Positions 1-6,431 are shown, counted from the first letter of the stretch. The stretch is DNA of 6,488 nt from G963674505 sp964575975 (GCA_964575975.1 CAZNTU010000284.1:1-6488); one strand, 5' to 3'. The notes: generated by a model not told the origin, from the letters alone. Numbers and translations: made by a program.

Positions 1-17
1 GGGGGAATTGCGACCCG

Positions 18-78
18 ACCGCGCAAGGTCGAAATATTTCAATTGGTTGCGGCTTGTGTTTACGATGTCAAGATAACC
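18..78 (-). repeat. Left copy of a 61-bp inverted repeat (dispersed repeat body)
   Basis: The reverse complement of this stretch matches 6428-6488 at 60 of 61 positions; the only difference is at 56 (opposite 6450). It contains a perfect 10-bp palindrome, GAAATATTTC, at 31-40. Read on the minus strand it follows the end of dapL and the heptamer array. Positions 1-17 lie outside the matched part because the right copy runs off the window, so the full element length is unknown. No ORF, tRNA fold or transposase is visible in it. It could be a non-coding dispersed repeat, the end of an insertion element cut by the window, or a repeat where an assembly stopped. Confidence 0.9.
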
Positions 79-109
79 GCTAACGGCTAACCGCTAACCG
101 CTAACCGCT
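75..109 (-). repeat. Heptanucleotide tandem array, five units, next to the dapL stop
   Basis: Five consecutive 7-bp units read AACCGCT on the plus strand (AGCGGTT on the minus strand). The second unit, 82-88, carries one substitution (AACGGCT). The array begins immediately after GTCAAGAT (67-74) of the repeat body and ends one base before the dapL stop triplet at 111-113. Together with 18-74 it forms a body-plus-tail composite, and the right end of the window has the same architecture with a different unit. No stable terminator hairpin was found in it. Confidence 0.9.
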
Positions 110-110
110 T

Positions 111-1331
111 TCATAGAATCCGCCTGATTCGGGCCATGGCCTTTTCCACGTTTTCATGGCTGTTGAAAGCGCTTATCCGGATATATCCTTCTCCGCACTT
201 TCCGAATCCCGCCCCGGGCGTGCAGACCACTCCGGCCTCGTTGAGGAGCAGGTCGAAGAATTCCCAGGAGCCGCGTTTTCCGTCGATCCAAATGTAGGGC
301 GAATTGTCTCCCCCCACGCATTCGTAGCCAAGCGAGGTCATCTCCTTTCGAATCGTCCGGGCGTTTTCCAGGTAATAATCCACGAGTTCCTTTTTCTGGA
401 TCTTTCCGGCTTCGCTGTAGACGGCCTCGGCCGCTTTCTGGACCGGATATGAGACGCCGTTGAACTTGGTGGCGTGACGACGGTTCCAGAGCGGATGCAG
501 GAAATGCTTTTCGCCTTTTCGGTCGAAGGCGCGGCATTTTTTCGGGACTACCGTGAACGCGCATCGGGTACCGGTGAAGCCGGCGGTTTTCGAAAAGCTG
601 CGAAATTCGATCGCCACTTCCTCGGCGCCCTCGATTTCGTAGATGGTCCTTGGAAGCGACTCGTCCCGGACGAACGCCTCGTAGGCGGCGTCGTACAAAA
701 TCAATGCGTTGTTTCCCTTTGCGTAATCGACCCAGGCGGCGAGTTTTTCCCTTCCAATCACGGCGCCGGTGGGATTGTTCGGATAGCACAGGTAGATCAG
801 CTCCGCCGGCTCGCTTGGGAGTTCCGGCACGAACCCGTTCTCGCGCGTGCCCTCCAGGTAGAGGATTCCCTCGTATCGTCCGTCCTTGAACTCCCCGGTT
901 CGTCCGGCCATGACGTTCGTGTCGAGATAAACGGGATACACCGGGTCGGGTATCGCGATTTTCGTGTCCGCGGAAAAGATTTCCTGGATGTTTCCCGTGT
1001 CGCACTTTGCGCCGTCGGAGACGAAAATCTCGTCGGGTTCTATTGCGGCCCCCCTGGATCGATAGTCCTCTCGGGAAACGCATTCCCTCAGGAAGGCGTA
1101 TCCCTGCTCCGGGCCGTATCCCTTGAACGACGCATCGGAGGCCATTTCGTCCACGGCGGCGTGGAAAGCGTCGATGCACGCTTTCGGAAGCGCTCTGGTC
1201 ACGTCACCGATCCCCAGCTTGATCACTTCCTTGCCCGGGTTGGCCGCCTGAAAAGCGGAGACCCTTCTCGCAATGTCGGCGAACAGATAGGATGCCTTCA
1301 GCTTAAGATAATTTTCGTTGATCTTGATCAT
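111..1331 (-). CDS. dapL: LL-diaminopimelate aminotransferase
   Basis: PLP-dependent fold-type I aminotransferase that converts L-tetrahydrodipicolinate plus glutamate to LL-diaminopimelate and 2-oxoglutarate in the cytoplasm, bypassing the DapD/DapC/DapE steps toward lysine and meso-DAP for peptidoglycan. The 406-residue length is normal for DapL. The N-terminus (INENYLKLKASYLF) and the GIGDVTR stretch near residues 40-46 are typical of DapL rather than of general aspartate aminotransferases. Visible active-site elements are YPNNPTG (183-189), Asp214 in YDAAYEAF, the SFSKTAGFTGTR block with Schiff-base Lys248, and the carboxylate-binding Arg385 in YIRIS. The ATG at 1331 is preceded by AAAGGT nine bases upstream, and the start matches the family N-terminus. 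It is transcribed divergently from kdsB, from a strong promoter candidate at 1382-1410. A tandem array begins one base after its stop. It appears complete. Confidence 0.96.
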   Translation of the reverse strand: MIKINENYLKLKASYLFADIARRVSAFQAANPGKEVIKLGIGDVTRALPKACIDAFHAAVDEMASDASFKGYGPEQGYAFLRECVSREDYRSRGAAIEPDEIFVSDGAKCDTGNIQEIFSADTKIAIPDPVYPVYLDTNVMAGRTGEFKDGRYEGILYLEGTRENGFVPELPSEPAELIYLCYPNNPTGAVIGREKLAAWVDYAKGNNALILYDAAYEAFVRDESLPRTIYEIEGAEEVAIEFRSFSKTAGFTGTRCAFTVVPKKCRAFDRKGEKHFLHPLWNRRHATKFNGVSYPVQKAAEAVYSEAGKIQKKELVDYYLENARTIRKEMTSLGYECVGGDNSPYIWIDGKRGSWEFFDLLLNEAGVVCTPGAGFGKCGEGYIRISAFNSHENVEKAMARIRRIL

Positions 1332-1340
1332 GATGAACGT

Positions 1341-1346
1341 ACCTTT
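1341..1346 (-). promoter_or_regulatory. Ribosome binding site of dapL
   Basis: AAAGGT on the minus strand, with nine bases to the ATG at 1331. It supports the chosen start. Confidence 0.6.
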
Positions 1347-1381
1347 TCGTTGTCGAGTTTAGAGATTTTTTTATTCGCGGG

Positions 1382-1410
1382 AGTATAGAAAACGGATCGA
1401 ACAGTGTCAA
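1382..1410 (-). promoter_or_regulatory. Sigma-70 type promoter for dapL
   Basis: On the minus strand, a perfect TTGACA -35 box (1405-1410) is followed after exactly 17 bp by TATACT (1382-1387), a 5/6 match to the -10 consensus. Transcription would start near 1375, giving a leader of roughly 44 nt before the ATG at 1331. This is the best promoter match in the window and suggests housekeeping, constitutive expression. Confidence 0.75.
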
Positions 1411-1452
1411 TCGGTAAAAATGGCAAGATTTCGTCGCGGTCGCACAAATAGC

Positions 1453-1481
1453 TTGCAATTTCTCCGTATCTTTAAGATAAA
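1453..1481 (+). promoter_or_regulatory. Candidate sigma-70 promoter for kdsB
   Basis: TTGCAA (1453-1458, 4/6 to the -35 consensus) and GATAAA (1476-1481, 4/6 to the -10 consensus) are separated by 17 bp, about 40 nt upstream of the kdsB ATG. Position and spacing are right but the match is moderate. It would be arranged back to back with the dapL promoter. Confidence 0.4.
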
Positions 1482-1509
1482 AACCGATCTGATATGCATA
1501 GGTTGAAAA

Positions 1510-1515
1510 AAGGAG
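1510..1515 (+). promoter_or_regulatory. Ribosome binding site of kdsB
   Basis: AAGGAG is a strong Shine-Dalgarno core, but the gap to the ATG at 1529 is 13 bases, longer than the usual 5-9. No alternative start codon lies closer in frame, and the protein begins as the family does (MKRVVIIPARY), so the start stands. Confidence 0.6.
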
Positions 1516-1528
1516 AATATAACAGTCC

Positions 1529-2272
1529 ATGAAACGCGTGGTGATCATCCCCGCCAGGTATCAGTCGAGCAGGTTCGAGGGCAAGCCTCTGGCCGAAATT
1601 TGCGGCAAGCCCATGATTCGAAGAGTCTACGAGAACGCGAAAAAGGCTTCGGAAATTACGGATGTGGCGGTGGCCACGGACGACCGGCGCATCGCCTGCA
1701 CCGTGGAATCGTTCGGGGGGAAAGTAGTCATGACCTCCGACAAGAACCGTTCCGGGACTGACAGGGTAGGGGAGGCCGCCGAGTTGATGGGGCTTTCCGC
1801 CGGGGATATCGTGGTGAACGTCCAAGGCGACCAGCCCATGATCGACTCCAGGTGCCTCGACGACGTCGTCGAGCCATTCAAGGCCGACCCTTCGGTCGCC
1901 ATGAGCACCCTTGCTTTCAAGATCGTCAGGAAGGAAGAGATAACAAATCCGAAGGATGTGAAGGTCACCTTCGACAAGAACGGTTTCGCCCTCTATTTTT
2001 CCAGGTCCCCCATCCCTTTCGGACGAGATCCCGATACGGTTTTCGATACCTACAAGCACCTCGGGGTGTACGCCTACACGCGGGAGTATCTCGATATTTT
2101 CAGAAATCTTCCCGAAGGCGACCTGGAAAAGATCGAAAAGCTGGAACAGCTCCGCGCCTTGGAGCACGGCCATAGGATCAAGGTGGTCGTCACCGCCTAC
2201 GATTCTCCCGAGGTGGACCTTCCGGAGGATATCCGGAGGGTGGAGCGGCTTATTGCAGATTCTTCTCGATGA
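1529..2272 (+). CDS. kdsB: 3-deoxy-manno-octulosonate cytidylyltransferase (CMP-Kdo synthetase)
   Basis: Couples CTP and Kdo to give CMP-Kdo and pyrophosphate, the activation step for attaching Kdo to lipid A in LPS synthesis; cytoplasmic and Mg-dependent. The 247 residues match the family length. Visible motifs are the N-terminal nucleotide-binding segment IIPARYQSSR (6-15) followed by GKPL, ATDD (49-52), the RSGTDR loop (74-79), the metal-binding VNVQGDQP (96-103, Asp101), ALYFSR, and the C-terminal EQLRALE and VDLPEDIRRVE segments, which closely parallel E. coli KdsB. One small deviation is Gln102 where VQGDEP is usual. Its last 23 bp overlap the end of the convergent coiled-coil gene. An 8-amino-Kdo variant activity cannot be excluded from sequence alone. 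It shows that the host is a Gram-negative LPS maker. Confidence 0.95.
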   Translation: MKRVVIIPARYQSSRFEGKPLAEICGKPMIRRVYENAKKASEITDVAVATDDRRIACTVESFGGKVVMTSDKNRSGTDRVGEAAELMGLSAGDIVVNVQGDQPMIDSRCLDDVVEPFKADPSVAMSTLAFKIVRKEEITNPKDVKVTFDKNGFALYFSRSPIPFGRDPDTVFDTYKHLGVYAYTREYLDIFRNLPEGDLEKIEKLEQLRALEHGHRIKVVVTAYDSPEVDLPEDIRRVERLIADSSR

Positions 2273-3227
2273 TTCCCCCCTGCCGGGCGGGTCCCGGAGC
2301 TGGAGGCGGTTCGGCTTTCGCCGTCTTTTCGAGCTTTCTCTCGAGATCCCTCACGCGGCTTTCCATTTTCATGACCGCCTCGTCAAGCGCGACTTTCAAT
2401 TTCAGACGCGCCTTTTCGACCTCCAGCGGAAGTGCATCTTCGCTGACGAAACCTGTCCCCGCCGCGAAATCCTTGTACTGGGAACGAAACTGGGCGACGA
2501 CGTCGGAAAGATCCTTGGTCGCCTGGATTGACTGGTCCAAGCGGTTTTTCTCCTTTGCGAGATATTCCGTGAGGGACTTCAGTTCGTTTTTGACATTCTC
2601 GTCCATCTGCTCCAGTTGGGACGAAACTTTCCGAACGTCGTTCCGCAAGGACGCCGCGGACTCGTCGAACGCGGCGATCCGGCTGTCGAGTTCTTTCTTG
2701 TCGACGGCATTTTCCCGCAACGATTCGATGTCGCCGGCGTTTTTCGCGATCGCCTTTTCGATTTTCTTTTCGACCGCGTCCAGATTTTGCTTCACGGCAT
2801 TGTTGGCTTTCTCCAAAGACCGGGTGGCGTTTTCCATGGACAGGAAAATTTCCTCCATGGGGACTATCTTTTTCGTGAAGGAATCCTCGAGTTCTTTCAA
2901 GGACTTTTCCCTCTCGATGAAATCCTCCTCCAGGCCGGCGAACCGCACCGACAAAGAGGAAAATTTCGATTCAAGCTCTTCGGAAAGCTTCCTCAGTTCT
3001 TCGACGCCGGTGTCCTGCATCGTATAGACGCGATTCTTTATATCCAGATAGGCGAACGTGAAAATCACGCCGATCAGCACCGGAAGCAAAATCGAGATCA
3101 GGGTGATTCTCGTGCCGAGCTTGTCCACGCGCTGTTCGAGCATTTCCTCGCGAATCTCCGCTTCCGTGCTCTCCGTTTCGTTTCCCGTCCGGCCGATCTT
3201 GAATCCGTCGGAATGATGCTCAATCAT
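2250..3227 (-). CDS. Membrane-anchored coiled-coil protein of unknown function
   Basis: I do not recognise a named family. The 325 residues comprise a charged N-terminal tail (1-40), one hydrophobic segment at about 41-61 (ITLISILLPVLIGVIFTFAY), a long highly charged helical region (about 70-305) rich in Glu, Lys, Leu, Ser and Asp with coiled-coil-like spacing, and a short Pro-rich tail (EPPPAPGPARQGG). Arg33, Lys36 and Arg40 before the membrane segment, with no cleavage site visible, suggest an uncleaved signal anchor with the coiled coil in the periplasm. This is an inference. It starts 6 nt after the guaA stop, and an AGGA overlapping that stop can serve as ribosome binding site, so it is probably co-transcribed and perhaps translationally coupled. 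Its 3' end overlaps kdsB by 23 bp. A role as a structural spacer or scaffold in the envelope is possible but unproven. Confidence 0.85.
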   Translation of the reverse strand: MIEHHSDGFKIGRTGNETESTEAEIREEMLEQRVDKLGTRITLISILLPVLIGVIFTFAYLDIKNRVYTMQDTGVEELRKLSEELESKFSSLSVRFAGLEEDFIEREKSLKELEDSFTKKIVPMEEIFLSMENATRSLEKANNAVKQNLDAVEKKIEKAIAKNAGDIESLRENAVDKKELDSRIAAFDESAASLRNDVRKVSSQLEQMDENVKNELKSLTEYLAKEKNRLDQSIQATKDLSDVVAQFRSQYKDFAAGTGFVSEDALPLEVEKARLKLKVALDEAVMKMESRVRDLERKLEKTAKAEPPPAPGPARQGGIIEKNLQ

Positions 3228-3233
3228 TTAATC

Positions 3234-4763
3234 CTATTCCCATTCGATAGTTGCGGGGGGTTTCGAACTGATGTCGTAGACGACTCTGTTCACCCCTCTC
3301 ACTTCGTTGATGATCCGGTTGGAGATTTTCGCGAGCAGCCTGTGCGGCAGTCGCGCCCAGTCCGCAGTCATGGCGTCGATGGATTTCACGGCCCGGATTG
3401 CGGCGATGTTCTCGTAGGTCCGCTGGTCTCCCATGATCCCCACGCTTTTCAGCGGCAGCAAAACGGCGAACGACTGCCAGAGTTTCTTGTAGTACCCGGC
3501 CTGCCGGATTTCGTCGAGCAGGATCGCGTCCACTTCCCTCAGAATCGAAAGGCGTTTGGGGGTTATCTCTCCGATGATCCGGATGGCGAGACCCGGACCC
3601 GGAAATGGCTGGCGCCAAGTCAGATCGTCGGGAAGCCCTATCGTTTTCCCCAGACGCCGGACCTCGTCCTTGAACAAATACCGCAACGGCTCCACCAGCT
3701 TGAGTTTCATGCGCTTGGGAAGTCCTCCCACGTTGTGGTGGGACTTGATCACCACCGATGGACCGCCGAAAGCCGACACCGATTCGATAACGTCGGGATA
3801 GAGAGTCCCCTGGGCCAGGAATTTCGCGCCCTCGATCTTTTTCGCCTCGTCCTCGAAGACGTCCATGAACACCTTGCCGATGATCTTCCGTTTCCGTTCC
3901 GGGTCCACGACTCCTTTTAGAGCCTCCAGGAAGAGCTTTCCCGCGTCCACGAAACGGATATTGATTTTCAGATGCTGTTTCAGCACGACCTGGAGCTTTT
4001 TGGCCTCGTCCTTTCGCAGCAGTCCGTTGTCCACGAAAATACAGGTCAGATTTTCGCCGATGGCCTTGTGTATCAGGAGAGCCGTGACCGAAGAGTCCAC
4101 GCCGCCGCTCAGTCCCAGGATCGCCTTGTCGTCCCCGACTTTTTCCCGGATTTCCTCGATGGCTTGCTTCGCAAAGGCTTTCATGGTCCAGGAACCCTTG
4201 CATCCGCAAATGTCGTAGAGAAAATTCCGGAGTATGTCCTTTCCTTTGGGCGTGTGGTGTACTTCGGGATGAAACTGGAGACCGTACAGCCGTTTCTCCT
4301 TGTGGACGCAGGAGGCGACCTCCGTGTTTTCCGTGGAGGCCGTGATTTCGAATCCGGGCGGAAGCTTCTCGATGGAGTCGCCGTGGCTCATCCAGCATTG
4401 GGAGATCTTGTCGATTTTGTGGTAGAGACCTTCGCGATCCCGGATGTTCAACGGTGCGAATCCGTATTCCCTCTTTTCCGCCCTTTTGACGGAACCGCCC
4501 AAAGAATGGACCATGAATTGCATTCCGTAGCATATGCCCAGTACCGGAATGCCGAGATTGAATATCTCCGGGTCGGCCTTGGGGCTGTTCTCCTCGTAGA
4601 CGCTGGCCGGGCCGCCGGAAAGAATGATGCCCTCGGGGTTCAAGGCCTTGACAGTCTCCGCGTCGATGCGCGGAGGTTCGATCTGGCAATATACGCGGCA
4701 TTCCCTCACTCTCCGCGCAATGAGCTGGTTGTATTGGGAGCCAAAGTCGATTATCAGTATCAT
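3234..4763 (-). CDS. guaA: GMP synthase (glutamine-hydrolysing)
   Basis: Converts XMP, ATP and glutamine to GMP in de novo purine synthesis; cytoplasmic dimer. At 509 residues it has the usual full two-domain length. The N-terminal class I glutamine amidotransferase domain (about 1-190) shows the oxyanion ILSGGPASVY, nucleophile Cys78 in GICYGMQ, and the His165/Glu167 pair in LQFHPEVHH. The ATP-pyrophosphatase domain has the PP-loop GLSGGVDSS (217-225). The C-terminal dimerisation and XMP-binding part carries RQPFPGPGLAIRIIGEI and ends in TIEWE. An upstream in-frame ATG at 4796 would add 11 residues, but the ATG at 4763 has AAGGA five bases before it and gives the family N-terminus MILIIDFGSQY, so I chose it. 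It is followed after 6 nt by the coiled-coil gene. All catalytic residues are intact. Confidence 0.97.
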   Translation of the reverse strand: MILIIDFGSQYNQLIARRVRECRVYCQIEPPRIDAETVKALNPEGIILSGGPASVYEENSPKADPEIFNLGIPVLGICYGMQFMVHSLGGSVKRAEKREYGFAPLNIRDREGLYHKIDKISQCWMSHGDSIEKLPPGFEITASTENTEVASCVHKEKRLYGLQFHPEVHHTPKGKDILRNFLYDICGCKGSWTMKAFAKQAIEEIREKVGDDKAILGLSGGVDSSVTALLIHKAIGENLTCIFVDNGLLRKDEAKKLQVVLKQHLKINIRFVDAGKLFLEALKGVVDPERKRKIIGKVFMDVFEDEAKKIEGAKFLAQGTLYPDVIESVSAFGGPSVVIKSHHNVGGLPKRMKLKLVEPLRYLFKDEVRRLGKTIGLPDDLTWRQPFPGPGLAIRIIGEITPKRLSILREVDAILLDEIRQAGYYKKLWQSFAVLLPLKSVGIMGDQRTYENIAAIRAVKSIDAMTADWARLPHRLLAKISNRIINEVRGVNRVVYDISSKPPATIEWE

Positions 4764-4768
4764 TTTCG

Positions 4769-4774
4769 TCCTTT
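4769..4774 (-). promoter_or_regulatory. Ribosome binding site deciding the guaA start
   Basis: AAAGGA on the minus strand, five bases before the ATG at 4763. It lies downstream of the alternative ATG at 4796, which argues that translation begins at 4763. Confidence 0.75.
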
Positions 4775-4867
4775 TCTCGAAGTTTTGTATATGCACGCTG
4801 TTTTCGATAGTTGGGTTTCGTCGTCGCCGTTCGTCGCGCCGTCTTAAACGATTGCGAAATTAAGGTG

Positions 4868-4896
4868 AATATGTTAGACCTTGCGGAAAATGTCAA
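4868..4896 (-). promoter_or_regulatory. Candidate sigma-70 promoter for guaA and the coiled-coil gene
   Basis: On the minus strand a perfect TTGACA (4891-4896) is followed after 17 bp by CATATT (4868-4873, 4/6 to the -10 consensus). Transcription would start near 4861, leaving a leader of about 98 nt before guaA. I see no purine riboswitch core in that leader, only CGACGA-type repetition. The -35 is convincing and the -10 is moderate. Confidence 0.5.
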
Positions 4897-4917
4897 ACCC
4901 TATTTTGAAGCTGGAGG

Positions 4918-4933
4918 GTTTCGAACTCGAAAC
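4918..4933. promoter_or_regulatory. 16-bp dyad in the guaA/TrpF-like divergent spacer
   Basis: GTTTCGA (4918-4924) and TCGAAAC (4927-4933) form a perfect 7-bp inverted repeat with a 2-bp centre. It lies 22 bp beyond the -35 box of the guaA promoter candidate and 50 bp before the TrpF-like start. A loop of two bases is too small for an RNA hairpin, so if functional it is more likely a dimeric regulator site. It could also be chance. Confidence 0.3.
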
Positions 4934-4983
4934 TCGCGCCTGTCAATTTTGCTGAAAAACGGACGGAAAAAAACGGATTTGCA

Positions 4984-5781
4984 ATGGAAAAAACGATAAT
5001 TCAGATATACGAAATTCAGACGCCTTCGGAGGCGGAAGCCGTCGTTTCCCTCGGCGCCGATCACGTGGGAAGCGTGATCGTTTCCGAAGAAAACTGGAAA
5101 CTGGCTTCGGTGCGGGAAACGATAAGGGTCGCCGAGGAACTCGGCGCCGTCTGCAGCCTGATACCTCTCTACAACGATGTGGATTCGGTGTTCAGGACGT
5201 TGGACTATTACCGTCCGGACATAGTCCATTTTTGCGAGGCGTTGGTTGTCCAAGACGGACGGGGCGTTTATATTCATGATCGCGAGATGCTGGATCGCCT
5301 CGTCGCATTGCAGGAAAAGACGAGGGAAAGCTATCCCGAGATCAAAATCATGAGGGCCGTCCCCATCGCCCGGAACGGGTTGGCCGACAAGATCGATTCG
5401 CTGGGTTTGGCGAAAATTTTCGAACCCGTAAGCGACTTTTTTCTGACGGACACGATTCTGGTTTCTTCGAAATCGAGCGACGATCAGCCGCAGGCGGGAT
5501 TCGTCGGGATTACCGGCAAGACCTGCGACTGGGACGTGGCTCGAAAACTCGTGGAACAAAGCCGAATACCCGTCGTCCTGGCGGGAGGGATATCGCCCGA
5601 AAACGCGCGCGAAAGCGTTTTGCACGTTCGCCCGGCCGGAATCGACAGCTGCACGTGTACGAACCAAACCGACGAGACCGGCGCTCCAATCCGGTTCAAA
5701 AAGGACATGGAAAAAGTCGGACTTTTAATTGAAGCGGTGCGAAACGCGGACCTGGAATTGAAAGCGCGAAGCATACACTGA
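4984..5781 (+). CDS. TrpF-like (phosphoribosylanthranilate isomerase family) TIM-barrel protein lacking the catalytic Cys
   Basis: The fold resembles phosphoribosylanthranilate isomerase (PRAI), the tryptophan-pathway isomerase: GADHVGSV near 24-31, FLTDT (153-157), GITGKTCDWD (175-184), VLAGGISPENARE (198-210), and a PAGID stretch (217-221) where PRAI has its last phosphate-loop strand. At 265 residues it is longer than the usual 200-220, the extra length being mainly a helical insert near 88-118. In PRAI, strand 1 reads K-I-C-G with the general-base cysteine. Here the aligned stretch is QIYEI, placing Tyr9 at the cysteine. The aspartate general acid appears kept as Asp156. The SSG phosphate loop is replaced by a Cys-rich stretch (Cys223, Cys225). 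Ordinary PRAI activity is therefore doubtful; a related sugar-phosphate or other TIM-barrel reaction is equally possible. The Shine-Dalgarno sequence is weak, but the start fits strand 1. No other trp gene is nearby. Confidence 0.8.
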   Translation: MEKTIIQIYEIQTPSEAEAVVSLGADHVGSVIVSEENWKLASVRETIRVAEELGAVCSLIPLYNDVDSVFRTLDYYRPDIVHFCEALVVQDGRGVYIHDREMLDRLVALQEKTRESYPEIKIMRAVPIARNGLADKIDSLGLAKIFEPVSDFFLTDTILVSSKSSDDQPQAGFVGITGKTCDWDVARKLVEQSRIPVVLAGGISPENARESVLHVRPAGIDSCTCTNQTDETGAPIRFKKDMEKVGLLIEAVRNADLELKARSIH

Positions 5782-5814
5782 ATTTTTTACGTCAATTTTA
5801 TGGAAAGTATATAG

Positions 5815-5820
5815 AAAGGA
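5815..5820 (+). promoter_or_regulatory. Ribosome binding site of efp
   Basis: AAAGGA with eight bases to the ATG at 5829, a good distance. The 47-bp gap after the TrpF-like gene contains no convincing promoter, so efp may be read from upstream. Confidence 0.65.
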
Positions 5821-5828
5821 AATTTGTC

Positions 5829-6392
5829 ATGTACGAAGCAGGCGACTTAAGGAAAGGCTTGAAGTTCGAAATAGACGGAGAGCCTTACGTGATTGTCCAA
5901 TTCCAGTTCGTAAAGCCCGGCAAGGGGCAGGCCCTTTACAAATGCCGGCTCAAAAACATGGTGACCGGCGCGCAGTTCGACAGGACGTTCCGGTCGGGGG
6001 ACAAGTTCAACGAGGCCAACCTCGAAGAGCACGAGATGGAGTATCTTTACCACGACGGAGAGCGCTACTGCTTCATGAACACCAGCAGTTACGAGCAGGA
6101 GTTTCTCACCGAGGAACAAGTGTCCGAGGCCAAGGGTTTTCTCAAGGAAAACACGGTTTGCAGCATGTTGTTTTTCGACCGCAAGCCGATCGGAGTTTCT
6201 CTGCCCAATTTCGTCGATCTGAGAATCACGGAGGCCGAGCCTTGGGCCAAGGGCGACACCGCCTCTGGAAGCACCAAGCCGGTCAAGCTTGAAACCGGCG
6301 TGGTGGTCCAGGTCCCGCCCTTTGTCGAAGAGGGGGAACTCATCAGAATAGATACCCGGACCGGCCAGTATGTGGAGCGAGTGAAGGGGTAA
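5829..6392 (+). CDS. efp: Translation elongation factor P
   Basis: EF-P binds between the P and E sites of stalled ribosomes and promotes peptide bonds at consecutive prolines. The 187 residues are the standard length, with the three beta-barrel domains: KOW-like domain I (about 1-64), OB domain II (about 65-128) and OB domain III (about 129-187, with KGDTASGSTKPVKLETGVVVQVPPFV and the end DTRTGQYVERVK). The tip loop FVKPGKGQAL places Lys32 at the position of E. coli Lys34, the residue modified by EpmA/EpmB lysylation. The PGKGQA context fits that type better than rhamnosylated-arginine EF-P. No modification enzyme lies in the window. It is separated by 47 bp from the TrpF-like gene, and a G-run and repeat array follow its stop. 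Confidence 0.97.
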   Translation: MYEAGDLRKGLKFEIDGEPYVIVQFQFVKPGKGQALYKCRLKNMVTGAQFDRTFRSGDKFNEANLEEHEMEYLYHDGERYCFMNTSSYEQEFLTEEQVSEAKGFLKENTVCSMLFFDRKPIGVSLPNFVDLRITEAEPWAKGDTASGSTKPVKLETGVVVQVPPFVEEGELIRIDTRTGQYVERVKG

Positions 6393-6400
6393 AGGGGGGG

Positions 6401-6431
6401 GATTGGTTGATTGGTTATTGGTTGATTGGTT
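6401..6431 (+). repeat. Octanucleotide tandem array, four units, after the efp stop
   Basis: The units are GATTGGTT (6401-6408), GATTGGTT (6409-6416), ATTGGTT (6417-6423, one base short) and GATTGGTT (6424-6431), directly followed by ATCTTGAC of the repeat body. It starts eight bases after the efp stop, behind a run of eight G (6394-6401). The unit differs from that of the left array, but both end in GGTT and join the body at the same base. Confidence 0.9.

Noticed and set aside
1..110. True replicon telomere, because of the AACC-type array and terminal inverted repeats
   Set aside because: The arrays lie inside the repeat bodies instead of at the ends, the genes are chromosomal housekeeping genes, and only five units are present. 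A contig broken at repeats explains the ends more simply.
474..1388. A 304-residue plus-strand open frame antisense to dapL
   Set aside because: dapL has all its catalytic motifs on the minus strand. The antisense frame has no recognisable motif and is explained by codon bias.
2283..2297. CCGGG-CGGGT-CCCGG hairpin as a terminator for the guaA unit or kdsB
   Set aside because: The 5-bp stem has no T-run on either strand and lies within the coiled-coil coding sequence, in its Pro-rich C-terminal tail.
2616..3920. A 434-residue plus-strand open frame across the coiled-coil gene and guaA
   Set aside because: It is antisense to two supported genes, spans their junction, is rich in Asp/His/Arg/Phe with no recognisable domain, and has no ribosome binding site I can see.
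4764..4796. Upstream in-frame ATG extending GuaA by 11 residues
   Set aside because: The extension (MHIQNFEKRTK) is not part of the family, and a Shine-Dalgarno sequence sits inside it, right before the ATG at 4763.
3220..4896. A 558-residue open frame on the minus strand in another frame over guaA
   Set aside because: It is Arg/Gly/Pro-rich with no family resemblance, and guaA in the overlapping frame is intact and unmistakable. It is a shadow frame.
4906..4945. tRNA T-arm-like stretch (GGTTTCGAACTCGAAAC)
   Set aside because: No acceptor stem, anticodon arm or D arm can be paired around it on either strand. The similarity is limited to TTCGA.
4811..4999. A 62-residue plus-strand frame in the guaA/TrpF-like spacer
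   Set aside because: It has no clear ribosome binding site, runs through the promoter candidate and dyad, overlaps the TrpF-like start and has no recognisable motif.
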